DNA of 15,450 nt, taken from an uncultured Candidatus Melainabacteria bacterium (GTDB taxonomy: Bacteria; Cyanobacteriota; Vampirovibrionia; Gastranaerophilales; Gastranaerophilaceae). Shown here one piece after another: positions 7,389 to 14,718 of the stretch. How positions within the stretch are numbered: the first letter of the stretch is position 1; the number at the start of each line of letters is the position of its first letter. A program made the position numbers and the translations under genes. The stretch spans positions 1-15,450 of the forward strand of contig CAKURN010000012.1 in assembly GCA_934675695.1 (NCBI GenBank). The letters run 5' to 3'. The notes under the pieces are model-generated. The model did not search any database. It was not told the origin of the DNA and saw only the letters and a program-made list of their open reading frames with translations.

Positions 7389-7831
7389 CGATGTTCTTCT
7401 ATATATTTGTCTAAATTGTCGGACAATTGTTTAGAAATTTTATTGAAATCTTCTGCAAAACTATCTTTTTTTACAAAATCTAATGCTTCTTCTTTGCTGC
7501 CTTCAAAAATATATGTAGATCTAACCAAATCTGTACCTACACGATTTGCAGCAATTCTAAGCCATCTTGAATTTTTGGGGTCTTTTGGATTTTCTTCTAC
7601 TATTATACCAACTTTATTGTTTGTTTTTGGAACTATATAAGTAACTGATTGGCTCGAAAATCTTCCATAAGAAGGAACATCATATTCTATGTGTTTTATT
7701 ATTCTTTTATTTAATTCTTGTGATAATTCTTTTAATCTATCTTCATTGTTTTGCATAGTTGGTTTCTTTACTTCTTCTCTTTTTTGAAATCTAATTGGAT
7801 TAAAATTGTATCGATTGTATATTGGGTTCAT
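7385..7831 (-). CDS. 148-residue protein of unknown function, possible partner of the RelA/SpoT toxin-like protein
   Basis: I do not recognise the family. The N-terminus (about 1-25) is rich in Asn, Pro and Arg and has no signal peptide. The centre (about 60-115) reads as beta strands (VTYIVP, KVGIIVEE, WLRIAAN, RSTYIFEG), and the C-terminus (about 115-148) as charged amphipathic helices. The size and mixed alpha/beta make-up suit a small soluble binding protein. It starts 71 bp downstream of the RelA/SpoT-domain gene on the same strand, the usual place for an immunity or antitoxin gene, and has its own ribosome site (AAAGGAA, 4 bases before the ATG). It converges with the LptD-like gene; the two stops share CTAG. 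The immunity role is inferred from position only. Confidence 0.8.
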   Translation of the reverse strand: MNPIYNRYNFNPIRFQKREEVKKPTMQNNEDRLKELSQELNKRIIKHIEYDVPSYGRFSSQSVTYIVPKTNNKVGIIVEENPKDPKNSRWLRIAANRVGTDLVRSTYIFEGSKEEALDFVKKDSFAEDFNKISKQLSDNLDKYIEEHR

Positions 7832-7902
7832 AAAATTCCTTTCAAATTATACCACATATAAAACATAAAAAATATTTTATTTGCTTTTTAAAACAATATT
7901 TT

Positions 7903-10278
7903 TTATTTTGTTGCAGCAGCAGCTTTTTTTGCGATTTCTTTTAATCCTTCCCAATCTAGTTTGCTTAGAGTATCTTGTGAGAAGTCTTTTAAATAACTTG
8001 AAAGTTGAGGTAAAGCACTATCTTTTGGCAAAATTCCCAATTCACGCATTCTTAGTGTTTTGTATGTTGCAGCTAGATATTTGTTGTATGAGGCAAAATC
8101 TTCTTTTGATAAGTGTTCAATTAAACCATATATGTCGCTATATCTTGTGTCTGAAACAAATATTTTTCCTGTTCTAATATCGTATGGAATGTGTTCAACA
8201 TCACCAAAAGCGTTTACTTCAGTACCTCTTATTTGTAATTCATAGTGTGCGGTTGTACCATCAGGCATTTTGTATGTTGCATCCATTTGAGATGTTGCAT
8301 AGCCTGATTCTTTGATTGCACTTTTGTTAGATTGTCTAACCAAACCTGAATCTAAAAGGTCTTTATAGTTTTCGATGCCATCTTCATTGCCTCCAAATGG
8401 AACTTTTTGATTATTTGTAAATTCAAATACTTCATTACTTCCTATTGCTTTTGCGTGTTTAACGTATGCTTCTGAAATATCGTGGATTTGTTCTGTTGTA
8501 AAGTATGAACTCATATCATCGCCATAGTTGCTTAGTTCTGATATAGTTATTTTTCCTGTTTCTATACCTTCAATAAGTTGTTTTACCGTTGATTCTGTTT
8601 GTTTTGTTTTTAGGGTGTTTAAAATAGTAGTTTCAACGTCAGTGATTGCTTGGAAAGTTGATGCATCTAATGAATCCGGGTTTTGTAAAAATTTAACAAA
8701 ATCGTCCATTGTTGCGTTGATATTGTTTTCTCTAAATAAATTTTCAACTATTTCTCTTGTATCATCTGTTGATAAATTTTTCATTTGTATTCTGACACCT
8801 ATAGCGTCTTTTACTGTATCGTAACAAGAATCATAATCTAAACCTTTTAAATCACCTTTTATATCTTTTTTAGCAAGTTTTGAAAAAGTTGATTCTTGGC
8901 TTTTTGGACGTGCTGTTACTTTTTCGATATCTGTTTTATCAGGAAAAGCTTCATTTACGTGTTGTGCTGTCGGTTCAACTTGTGAATCAAAAACTTCGGC
9001 TAATTCTTGTGCTCTTGGGGACAAATCTTCCAAATCTTGTGCTTTGGCTGTTAAAGTTTCGCCTGTGAGCGGTTTTTCTTTATTTTTGTAGTTGTAGTTA
9101 TCTATGTATTCGTTTGTTTGTTTTGTTGCGTCTGCTTTTTTGTTTAGTTTTTTATTTCTGGAAATTTCCAGTTTTTCGTTTGCCGGAACTTCGCTATTGA
9201 CTTTAGCTTCGGCAAAGCCTTCTTCATACAACGCTGCGTATTCTTTGTCACACGCTCCTATGTAATCATCATCATAAAGTGCTGCAGTTTCTTCACTGTA
9301 TCCTATTGTAAAATCGTCACTTGTATCTGCTTTATATAAAATTGAATCTGAAGTTTCTGCAATTTCTTCACTAAAATCATCAACGGCTGAAGCATTTACA
9401 TTTTCAGATAGTACATTTGCTTTAGAATTTATACCTTTTTGAGAGAAACCTTGGCTAACACTACCCATGATTCCTCCCATGATTCCGCCCATAAGAGCGT
9501 TTTGGGCAGTTGTTTTAAGTAATTCAGCAGCATCGAAGTCTTTATCTTCTTCTGTTAAAACATCTGCTCCATAAGAAGCAACACCCGTTGCTGCACCTGA
9601 TATACTACCTGATAATGAACCTGTTTTAAAACCTTGTAGGGCTGCTTGTTTTACAGTATTTCCCACCGAAGCCCCTTTTACCATGCCGGCTGTTGCAACG
9701 TTGATTGCACCATCTACAGCACCTGTTATAGTATCTTTTGTTATTTGTTTTAAATCTAGTGCGTCATCTTCTATTTCGTTTGTTGCTCTATCGAGAGTCT
9801 TTATGCCGGCTTTCAAACCGCCCCCTATAGCAGCCCCTGCTGCAACACCTGCAAATGTTAAAGTTCCGCCGGAAGCTACAGTAATTGCACCTGTTACAAC
9901 ACCTGAAACTACGTTTGCTGCCATATCTAACATACCGCTTTGCTTAGATTGGTAGCTTTCTATCGCATTAAAAGCTTCTTCAAATGTTATTTTTCCGTTT
10001 TTGTAATCATCTATTTTGTCTTGTACATCATTAGACCCAAGCCCCAAACCTGTAAGGTTTTTGAAGCCGTTCCATAAATTTCCGAAAAATCCTTGTTCTT
10101 TTTTTGCTGTTGAAAATTCTTGATTTAATGTTTCAAGATTTTTTTCAAACGTTTCACTGTCATCTTTGTTTTGTTCAAAAATCGAATCATCTTCTTCAGC
10201 TGTTTTAATTGATGATGTAGTAAAATTCAAATTTGTGTTAACTGGTTGTATCTTTGTATCGTTGGTCAAAGGAAACAT
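7903..10278 (-). CDS. Toxin-like protein with glycine-rich hydrophobic region and C-terminal RelA/SpoT-type pyrophosphokinase domain
   Basis: 791 residues. Residues 1-110 are polar and acidic without a signal peptide. Residues about 115-280 carry three Gly/Ala-rich hydrophobic stretches (around 118-160, 185-238 and 259-278), as in pre-toxin or membrane-inserting regions. An acidic linker covers about 295-400. The C-terminal part (about 440-730) fits a RelA/SpoT synthetase domain: ARPKSQES at 456-463 with K467, DAIGVRI at 491-497 (D491 as metal ligand), GY at 659-660 (base stacking), YELQIR with E680 as the catalytic glutamate, then EH at 695-696. The acceptor-site motif differs from housekeeping Rel: KESGYATSQ replaces the usual KxNGYxSxH. 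No HD hydrolase domain is seen. The long insert between D491 and G659 is unusual. The ribosome site GGGAG precedes the ATG at good spacing. The toxin role is inferred. Confidence 0.82.
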   Translation of the reverse strand: MFPLTNDTKIQPVNTNLNFTTSSIKTAEEDDSIFEQNKDDSETFEKNLETLNQEFSTAKKEQGFFGNLWNGFKNLTGLGLGSNDVQDKIDDYKNGKITFEEAFNAIESYQSKQSGMLDMAANVVSGVVTGAITVASGGTLTFAGVAAGAAIGGGLKAGIKTLDRATNEIEDDALDLKQITKDTITGAVDGAINVATAGMVKGASVGNTVKQAALQGFKTGSLSGSISGAATGVASYGADVLTEEDKDFDAAELLKTTAQNALMGGIMGGIMGSVSQGFSQKGINSKANVLSENVNASAVDDFSEEIAETSDSILYKADTSDDFTIGYSEETAALYDDDYIGACDKEYAALYEEGFAEAKVNSEVPANEKLEISRNKKLNKKADATKQTNEYIDNYNYKNKEKPLTGETLTAKAQDLEDLSPRAQELAEVFDSQVEPTAQHVNEAFPDKTDIEKVTARPKSQESTFSKLAKKDIKGDLKGLDYDSCYDTVKDAIGVRIQMKNLSTDDTREIVENLFRENNINATMDDFVKFLQNPDSLDASTFQAITDVETTILNTLKTKQTESTVKQLIEGIETGKITISELSNYGDDMSSYFTTEQIHDISEAYVKHAKAIGSNEVFEFTNNQKVPFGGNEDGIENYKDLLDSGLVRQSNKSAIKESGYATSQMDATYKMPDGTTAHYELQIRGTEVNAFGDVEHIPYDIRTGKIFVSDTRYSDIYGLIEHLSKEDFASYNKYLAATYKTLRMRELGILPKDSALPQLSSYLKDFSQDTLSKLDWEGLKEIAKKAAAATK

Positions 10279-10307
10279 AAATCTACTCCCTTTTGTAAAT
10301 CCTATAT

Positions 10308-10313
10308 ATTATA
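10308..10313 (-). promoter_or_regulatory. Consensus -10 box upstream of the RelA/SpoT-domain gene
   Basis: On the - strand a perfect TATAAT ends at 10308, placing the start near 10301 and leaving a leader of about 22 bases that contains the GGGAG ribosome site. No good -35 is found at 16-18 bases; the area upstream is TA-rich. Either an activator or AT-rich upstream DNA would be needed. Confidence 0.4.
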
Positions 10314-10469
10314 TATAAATAAAGTATATAAAAGATAAATATTTGCTAGTTTTAAGGTAAATTTTACAAAACTTAATATATTTTTTTAATAAAAAATTAA
10401 ACTCGAAACACCTGAAAATCCTGAGATTTTTTAAATGTAAAGAAATGTAAATAAATATCTAAAATTAGC

Positions 10470-10501
10470 AATTTGCAAATTCATATATACTTTATATATA
10501 T
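10470..10501 (+). promoter_or_regulatory. Promoter-like element with overlapping 12-bp palindrome
   Basis: AATTTGCAAATT (10470-10481) is a perfect palindrome. Inside it, TTGCAA (10473-10478) can serve as a -35, with TATATA at 10495-10500 (16-bp spacing) as -10. The start would be near 10508. A repressor bound to the palindrome would block the -35. The only downstream + strand element is the terminator at 10588. Confidence 0.4.
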
Positions 10502-10507
10502 GTAAGC

Positions 10508-10615
10508 ACAAACGATAATAATCAAAAAAGAAAATAAAATAAAATTAATAAAACCGAGGAAGTTTATAGAGAGAGAATATGTTTCTTGCCCATCGATATT
10601 GATGGGCTTTTATAT
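10508..10615 (+). ncRNA. Candidate small RNA of about 105 nt
   Basis: Defined by the promoter-like element at 10470-10501 and the intrinsic terminator at 10588-10612. The body is A-rich and largely unstructured in its first 45 bases, then has a purine-rich stretch (CCGAGGAAG, then AGAGAGAGAA) that resembles a ribosome site and could pair with or mimic mRNA leaders. A seven-codon ORF (MFLAHRY, 10579-10602) lies within, its end inside the terminator stem. I see no match to 6S, SRP RNA or tmRNA. It also runs head-on into the 3' end of the RND-like gene. 5' end is a prediction. Confidence 0.4.
10588..10615 (+). terminator. Rho-independent terminator
   Basis: GCCCATC (10588-10594) and GATGGGC (10601-10607) form a perfect 7-bp GC-rich stem with a 6-base loop, followed at once by TTTTATATTATTTTT. 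The U tract lies on the + strand only; on the - strand the stem is followed by AAGAAAC, so it does not look like a standard terminator for the - strand operon, although it lies directly after that operon's last stop codon. Confidence 0.75.
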
Positions 10616-12043
10616 TATTTTTCCATTTTTTCTAACTATAAGAACATAATTTTCTTTTAGTTCTTTTTTTAACAACATATTAACATCTATTAAATTTTTA
10701 AATTTTTTTGAATAAATAAAATCTGAATTTTCTTCGTTTTTCAAGATTATTTTTGTTCTTGTATTTGAATCAAAATAATAATCACAAACAAGCCCGTTGT
10801 TGTTTGCAATGATTGAATCGGTTATTTCTTCTTTATCGAAAAAATAGTTGTTCATCTGCATAGAATCTATATTGTAGAAGATTGTTTTTTCTTTTTTTGA
10901 TTTTGGTTTTTGTTGTTTAAAATTGATGTTATTTTGGATTAAAAAATTTTCAAGTTTTCTTTTGTTGGTTGTTAATATTACGATTTTGTTTTTTTGAATT
11001 TCTCTAAAAGTATCTAAAAAAGAAGTTTTTGGCGAATCTGTTTTTAAAAAATAAATTTGTTCTTCAAAATTGTCTGATATTTTGTTTTTGATTTTTTCAA
11101 TATTTAATGAAGAAGGTTCGTTTTCTAGCGAAATTTCTGTCTTTGAGAGAGTTTTTGTATTTATTATTTTGTAATTGAGAGTGGTTTTTATTCTGTTTTT
11201 TAATAAGAATTTAAAAGCAAAATTAGGTATAAAAAAACGTTTTTTTATAGCAAAAAGTCTGATTTTATTTTTGTCATAAAAGACTGAAAAATCGTCATTT
11301 AAGACTTCTTTTTTTATTTTAAAAACATCTTTAAAATAATTTGAAAAATTGTTGTCTTTAAAAAATAATGTAGAATTTTTTATATCTAAAATATTGTTTA
11401 TGTCAGAATTTGTATTTATTTCGTACAAAAAATTTCTATCTTTTGTTGAAGAATTTTGTTGTTGATTGTTGGTTTTTATTTTGTTTTTTAATTCCGTTGG
11501 AGTGATGTCGTATGTTGTTAGAGTTGAGTTTTTGAAATATATGTAGTCTATTGAACTAAAATTTTGAAAATCCAGAATTTTAGAAGCTAATTTTAGGGAT
11601 TTTATTTCATTTAAAAAACTATTTGACAAATTGATAAAATCATCATTTTCATTGTCAAACAAAATCAAAAAATAATCGTATTTTTTATTGTAATCAAAAT
11701 CAAAATCAATCTCAGGCGTCAGTTTTGTTTTTGATAAATAATCATCTAGAACAATTTTTATTTTGTCTATTGGTTTAAAATAAGGAAAATTGAGTTTTAT
11801 ATAGATATTACAGTAATCTTTTGAAGAAAAAGTATAAATTGTTTTTATGTTTTTAATATTTAAAAAATCATTAGTTAAATTTTTTGCAAAAATATCGTCC
11901 ATTTCTTGTGTGGGGAAAGTGTCTTGTTTTATTGAAATTCTGATATCGAAGTTGTTTTTAAAATTTATAAAATAAAAAATCCCAACAACAAAAACCAAAA
12001 GAAAACAAAAGCTATATTTTAATTTTTGAATTTTCTTTAACAT
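10610..12043 (-). CDS. RND-porter-like periplasmic protein with a single membrane anchor
   Basis: 477 residues. MLKK and a hydrophobic segment at about 11-28 resemble the start and TM1 of RND pumps. The remainder looks like RND periplasmic porter domains: residues 33-112 follow the pattern from FPTQEMDD through IKNIKTIYTFSS; 123-195 contain the second porter subdomain ending in YDITPTELKNKIKTNN (compare YGLTPxEVxxxI in RND proteins). A second, weaker copy seems to cover 289-477, with IDSMQMNNYFFDKEEITDSI at 392-411 and a closing VLIVRKNGK, where RND proteins have IxRxNG. All of TM2-TM12 is absent, so no proton relay is possible. The start codon lies within the adaptor gene (32-bp overlap) behind AAAGGA, so the two are coupled. 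Last gene of the operon. Similarity is by eye and needs a profile search; a decayed pump is the alternative. Confidence 0.75.
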   Translation of the reverse strand: MLKKIQKLKYSFCFLLVFVVGIFYFINFKNNFDIRISIKQDTFPTQEMDDIFAKNLTNDFLNIKNIKTIYTFSSKDYCNIYIKLNFPYFKPIDKIKIVLDDYLSKTKLTPEIDFDFDYNKKYDYFLILFDNENDDFINLSNSFLNEIKSLKLASKILDFQNFSSIDYIYFKNSTLTTYDITPTELKNKIKTNNQQQNSSTKDRNFLYEINTNSDINNILDIKNSTLFFKDNNFSNYFKDVFKIKKEVLNDDFSVFYDKNKIRLFAIKKRFFIPNFAFKFLLKNRIKTTLNYKIINTKTLSKTEISLENEPSSLNIEKIKNKISDNFEEQIYFLKTDSPKTSFLDTFREIQKNKIVILTTNKRKLENFLIQNNINFKQQKPKSKKEKTIFYNIDSMQMNNYFFDKEEITDSIIANNNGLVCDYYFDSNTRTKIILKNEENSDFIYSKKFKNLIDVNMLLKKELKENYVLIVRKNGKII

Positions 12044-13040
12044 TTTTTTGTCCTTTTAAAATAATAATGTCGTTTTGTTTGAGTTCTTTTAAAATTTCTA
12101 TATTTTCATCAATTATTTTTCCTGTTTGGACTTCGATTTTTTTGATTGTGCCTTCATTGTTTTTTATGTTGTCTATTTTGTAGATATAGTTTTTTTCATT
12201 TTCTTTTATGATTGAATTTATTGGAACAAAAATCGAATTCTCATTTGTCTTCAAAAACTCTACATCAGCATTCATTCCTTCTTTTAAATCAGGATAAAAA
12301 TTATCTAAAAAAATCTTGATTAAATAACCGCCTGAATTGCTGCTGGATTGTGAAATATGGGCGATTTTTCCTTTGTAAGAAAGATTGTTTCTAAAAGCAA
12401 CAATTTCATCATTTAATTTTAAATCATTAACAATATCTGATGAAACCATTACTTCCAGTTGCGTTTTATCGGAATTTATAATAGTTAAAACAACTTTAGA
12501 AGCTGTTACATATTCTCCGACTTCGCTTGTTTTTTCTAAAATATATCCATCGTATGGAGAAGTTAAAATAGCATAAGAGAGCTGTTTATTTATGTAGTTA
12601 ATTTTTTCTTTTTGGAGAGAAATCTGTTTTGCTTTTGCTTTCATATTAAAATCTGCATCTTCCCAGTCGTTGTCTGAAACACCGCCTGCAGAATGCAAGA
12701 TGGTCATTCTTTTGAAATAATTTTTTGCTTGTTTGTATTCTACTTCTTTTTCAGACAGAGTTGCCAATTCTTCGTTTTTTCTGATTTTGTAGAGAGTGTC
12801 GTCGATTTTTGCAATTATTTGTCCTTTTTTTACAAAATCCCCTTTGCTAAATGGGATATACGTAATAACCCCATCTTCTTGAAAAGATAAATTTGCACTA
12901 TGCTGAAATTTTACTGTCCCTAAAAAAGTAACTTTAGGCGAAGATGAAATTTTGTAAGTTTCTATTGTTTCTTGTTTTGAGTTGTTACAACCCGTTATAA
13001 AAAAAGCACAAAAAATCAAAATCAAGAATATTCTTCTCAT
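12012..13040 (-). CDS. HlyD/RND-type periplasmic adaptor (membrane fusion) lipoprotein
   Basis: Links an inner-membrane transporter to an outer-membrane channel. The 342-residue protein has a lipoprotein signal with lipobox ITGC (Cys18). The two halves of the lipoyl (barrel-sandwich) domain are at about 45-80 (DGVITYIPFSKGDFVKKGQIIAKID) and 157-190 (LTSPYDGYILEKTSEVGEYV), flanking a helical hairpin at about 82-155. A beta-barrel domain (about 192-265, with LKEGMNADVEF) and a membrane-proximal domain (about 268-342) follow. This is the full layout of RND adaptors at normal length. It overlaps the single-anchor RND-like gene by 32 bp and follows the propeller-like gene after 46 bp. No TolC-type gene is in the window. 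Family secure; substrate unknown. Confidence 0.92.
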   Translation of the reverse strand: MRRIFLILIFCAFFITGCNNSKQETIETYKISSSPKVTFLGTVKFQHSANLSFQEDGVITYIPFSKGDFVKKGQIIAKIDDTLYKIRKNEELATLSEKEVEYKQAKNYFKRMTILHSAGGVSDNDWEDADFNMKAKAKQISLQKEKINYINKQLSYAILTSPYDGYILEKTSEVGEYVTASKVVLTIINSDKTQLEVMVSSDIVNDLKLNDEIVAFRNNLSYKGKIAHISQSSSNSGGYLIKIFLDNFYPDLKEGMNADVEFLKTNENSIFVPINSIIKENEKNYIYKIDNIKNNEGTIKKIEVQTGKIIDENIEILKELKQNDIIILKGQKNVKENSKIKI

Positions 13041-13086
13041 TTTTAGATTTTATTTTCTTTTGAAAATCAAAAAAATACTCTTTTGT

Positions 13087-14034
13087 TTAGTCGACAGATT
13101 TTATAAGTATTAAGCCGTTTGCACTAATAGGAAATTGAGTTTGGGTCGTTGATAGGAGTATAATTTCATTGTTTGAGATATTGTATCCCCAAGCACCTAG
13201 AAATATTTTGTTCATATTTTTGTCATATACATAAACAAAAGCAATAATAATATTGTCGTTATCTTGGCTAAAACCCAATGGCTCAATATCGTAGCGGTAT
13301 TTTACGATTTGAACATTTTGATAATGCAAAAAATATTTTTTTATAGCATTATCGAGATTGTCTAGTTTTATTGTGTAGCCTTGCGTTATTTCGTTTTCCA
13401 TAAAATGAACATAAAGATAGGTTTTGTATATTCCGTTTATGGTAGAACCTACTTTTTCTTGTATAAGAAGCTTTTTCCCGTCTTTGCTCCAATCAACCAA
13501 AGACAAACCGCTAAACAAATTTGGATAGTGTTCTTTTTTGCCGGAAACAATAATCGAGTTTCTTGTTTTTTGGTTGTGGTTGTAATCCAGCATTCTTCTT
13601 ACTTTTGTTTTTGTTGTGTCTAATTTTTCAACAAAAAATTCAGAAGATATTTGATTTATGTCGGGTGAAAAATAATATCTGGGATACGCAACATAGTGGC
13701 ATTTGTTGTCTGAAACAATGTATGGATAAGAATAAAGATTCTTTTTGATATCAGAAATATCGAGTTTTCTCATTCCTGGCGGATTGTTATAGAGTTCAAA
13801 AACAAAATGCGGTGTGTTGTAGATTGTCTTTTTGTCTGATTCCGGGTCTTTATATGGGTCTAGTTTTCTATCTTCTAATGGGATATTTTGAGCCTTTTCT
13901 TCCCATTCTTGTTTTGTTTGGGGGATTTTTTCTTTTTGGATAACGGGAGATTTTTTAAAAGGGTTTTTAAATTCAAGGCAAAAACTTGAATTTGTTGTAA
14001 AAAAAACTAAAAACAAGAAAAATAATTTTCTCAT
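13087..14034 (-). CDS. Secreted protein of unknown function with propeller-like repeats
   Basis: 315 residues. Residues 1-19 form a signal peptide (MRK, hydrophobic run, SSFC|L or nearby). Residues 23-70 are charged and Pro-rich, probably an extended linker. From about 75 the chain is rich in beta strands; LSLVDWSKDGKKLLIQEK at 177-193 matches the SxDGKKLxx pattern of TolB/WD40-like propeller blades, and weaker repeats occur at about 106-120 (IVSDNKCHYVAYPRYYFSPD) and 250-280 (LGFSQDNDNIIIAFVYVYD). It is probably periplasmic and could sense or bind a ligand. It starts 3 bp behind the response regulator, with AAGGA inside that gene as ribosome site, so it belongs to the operon. I do not recognise an exact family. 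Confidence 0.82.
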   Translation of the reverse strand: MRKLFFLFLVFFTTNSSFCLEFKNPFKKSPVIQKEKIPQTKQEWEEKAQNIPLEDRKLDPYKDPESDKKTIYNTPHFVFELYNNPPGMRKLDISDIKKNLYSYPYIVSDNKCHYVAYPRYYFSPDINQISSEFFVEKLDTTKTKVRRMLDYNHNQKTRNSIIVSGKKEHYPNLFSGLSLVDWSKDGKKLLIQEKVGSTINGIYKTYLYVHFMENEITQGYTIKLDNLDNAIKKYFLHYQNVQIVKYRYDIEPLGFSQDNDNIIIAFVYVYDKNMNKIFLGAWGYNISNNEIILLSTTQTQFPISANGLILIKSVD

Positions 14035-14037
14035 TTT

Positions 14038-14718
14038 TTAAACTAATCCTTCTTTTAGAGCAACGATAGCTGCTTTTGTTCTATCTGTTAAATACAATTT
14101 TTGCAAGATATTATGTACATGGGCTTTTGTTGTTGACAGTGCAACAACGAGCTTTTCGGAGATTTCTTGATTAGACAAACCATCAACAATCAAAGACAAA
14201 ACTTCTAATTCTTTTTTTGTTAAACCGTATTTTTTGTTTGCTTCTTTTTGAGATTTTGTTTTTGGATTTTGTTTGGTTTCTTCTTCGTGTTGAATGTTAG
14301 ATAAAACCACTCTTGCAATATTAGAATCAATCCAAGCACTATGATCATACACTGTATTTATTGCATTTACGAGATTTTGGGGGCTTGTACCTTTCATAAT
14401 GTATCCATCGGCACCTGCTTTAAAAGAAGCGAAAACATCCTCTTTTTCATCTCTTGATGTAAACATCAAAATCGCACAATCCAGTTTTAATTCTTCTTTG
14501 ATTTTTTTTGTTGCACTAATTCCATCGATTTTTGGCAAACCTATATCCATCAAAATAACGTCAGGATTGTATTTTTGGGCAAAAATAATTGCTTCTTGTC
14601 CATCTTTTGCTTCTGCAACAAGCTCCAATGACGGTATGTTTTTTATTGTCATTGAAAGTCCTATTCTGGTGAATTCATGGTCTTCTACAAGCAAAATACT
14701 TATCTTTTTTTCTGTCAT
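14038..14718 (-). CDS. NarL/FixJ-family response regulator
   Basis: DNA-binding transcription regulator, cytoplasmic, 226 residues. The receiver domain (about 6-122) has the acidic pair E12-D13, phosphorylation site D58 (in ILMDIGLP), T87 and K109, all the residues needed. A charged linker covers 140-162, then a LuxR-type helix-turn-helix at about 163-226 (GLTKKELEVLSLIVDGLSN, then STTKAHVHNILQKL). The ending DRTKAAIVALKEGLV is like cyanobacterial NarL-type regulators. Its ATG overlaps the kinase stop in ATGA, so the pair is cotranslated and almost certainly cognate. Likely targets include its own operon, but no operator can be assigned. Confidence 0.95.
   Translation of the reverse strand: MTEKKISILLVEDHEFTRIGLSMTIKNIPSLELVAEAKDGQEAIIFAQKYNPDVILMDIGLPKIDGISATKKIKEELKLDCAILMFTSRDEKEDVFASFKAGADGYIMKGTSPQNLVNAINTVYDHSAWIDSNIARVVLSNIQHEEETKQNPKTKSQKEANKKYGLTKKELEVLSLIVDGLSNQEISEKLVVALSTTKAHVHNILQKLYLTDRTKAAIVALKEGLV

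Larger units (their letters stand above)
10279..10609. other. 331-bp AT-rich intergenic region with divergent control elements and a probable small RNA
   Basis: No ORF of useful length is present. From left to right it holds the leader and promoter of the RelA/SpoT-domain gene (- strand, to about 10335); a weak A/T hairpin with a CTGA loop and following T run (stem 10415-10420 with 10425-10430); a direct repeat of AAATGTAA twice near 10434-10453; the palindrome AATTTGCAAATT at 10470-10481; a + strand promoter-like element (10473-10501); a purine-rich stretch (GAGGAAG, GAGAGAGAA); and a strong + strand terminator at the right edge. Nothing on the + strand downstream is coding, so the terminator must end a transcript starting inside this region. 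Confidence 0.6.

Noticed and set aside
7867..7904. A/T-only inverted repeat (AAAAAATATT with AATATTTTTT) between the toxin-like gene and the 148-residue gene as terminator
   Set aside because: The stem has no G-C pair and would be very weak; such repeats are expected by chance in this composition.
7881..9955. Several + strand open frames inside the toxin-like gene
   Set aside because: They are shadows of the - strand gene: no ribosome sites, odd composition with runs of Leu, Phe and Ser, and the - strand frame has clear domain motifs.
10415..10432. Short hairpin AAAATC-CTGA-GATTTT followed by T as a terminator
   Set aside because: Only one G-C pair and no transcript that would clearly need it; mentioned only within the intergenic description.
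10579..10602. Seven-codon ORF MFLAHRY as a leader peptide controlling attenuation
   Set aside because: It lies inside the terminator stem and no + strand gene follows, so there is nothing to attenuate.
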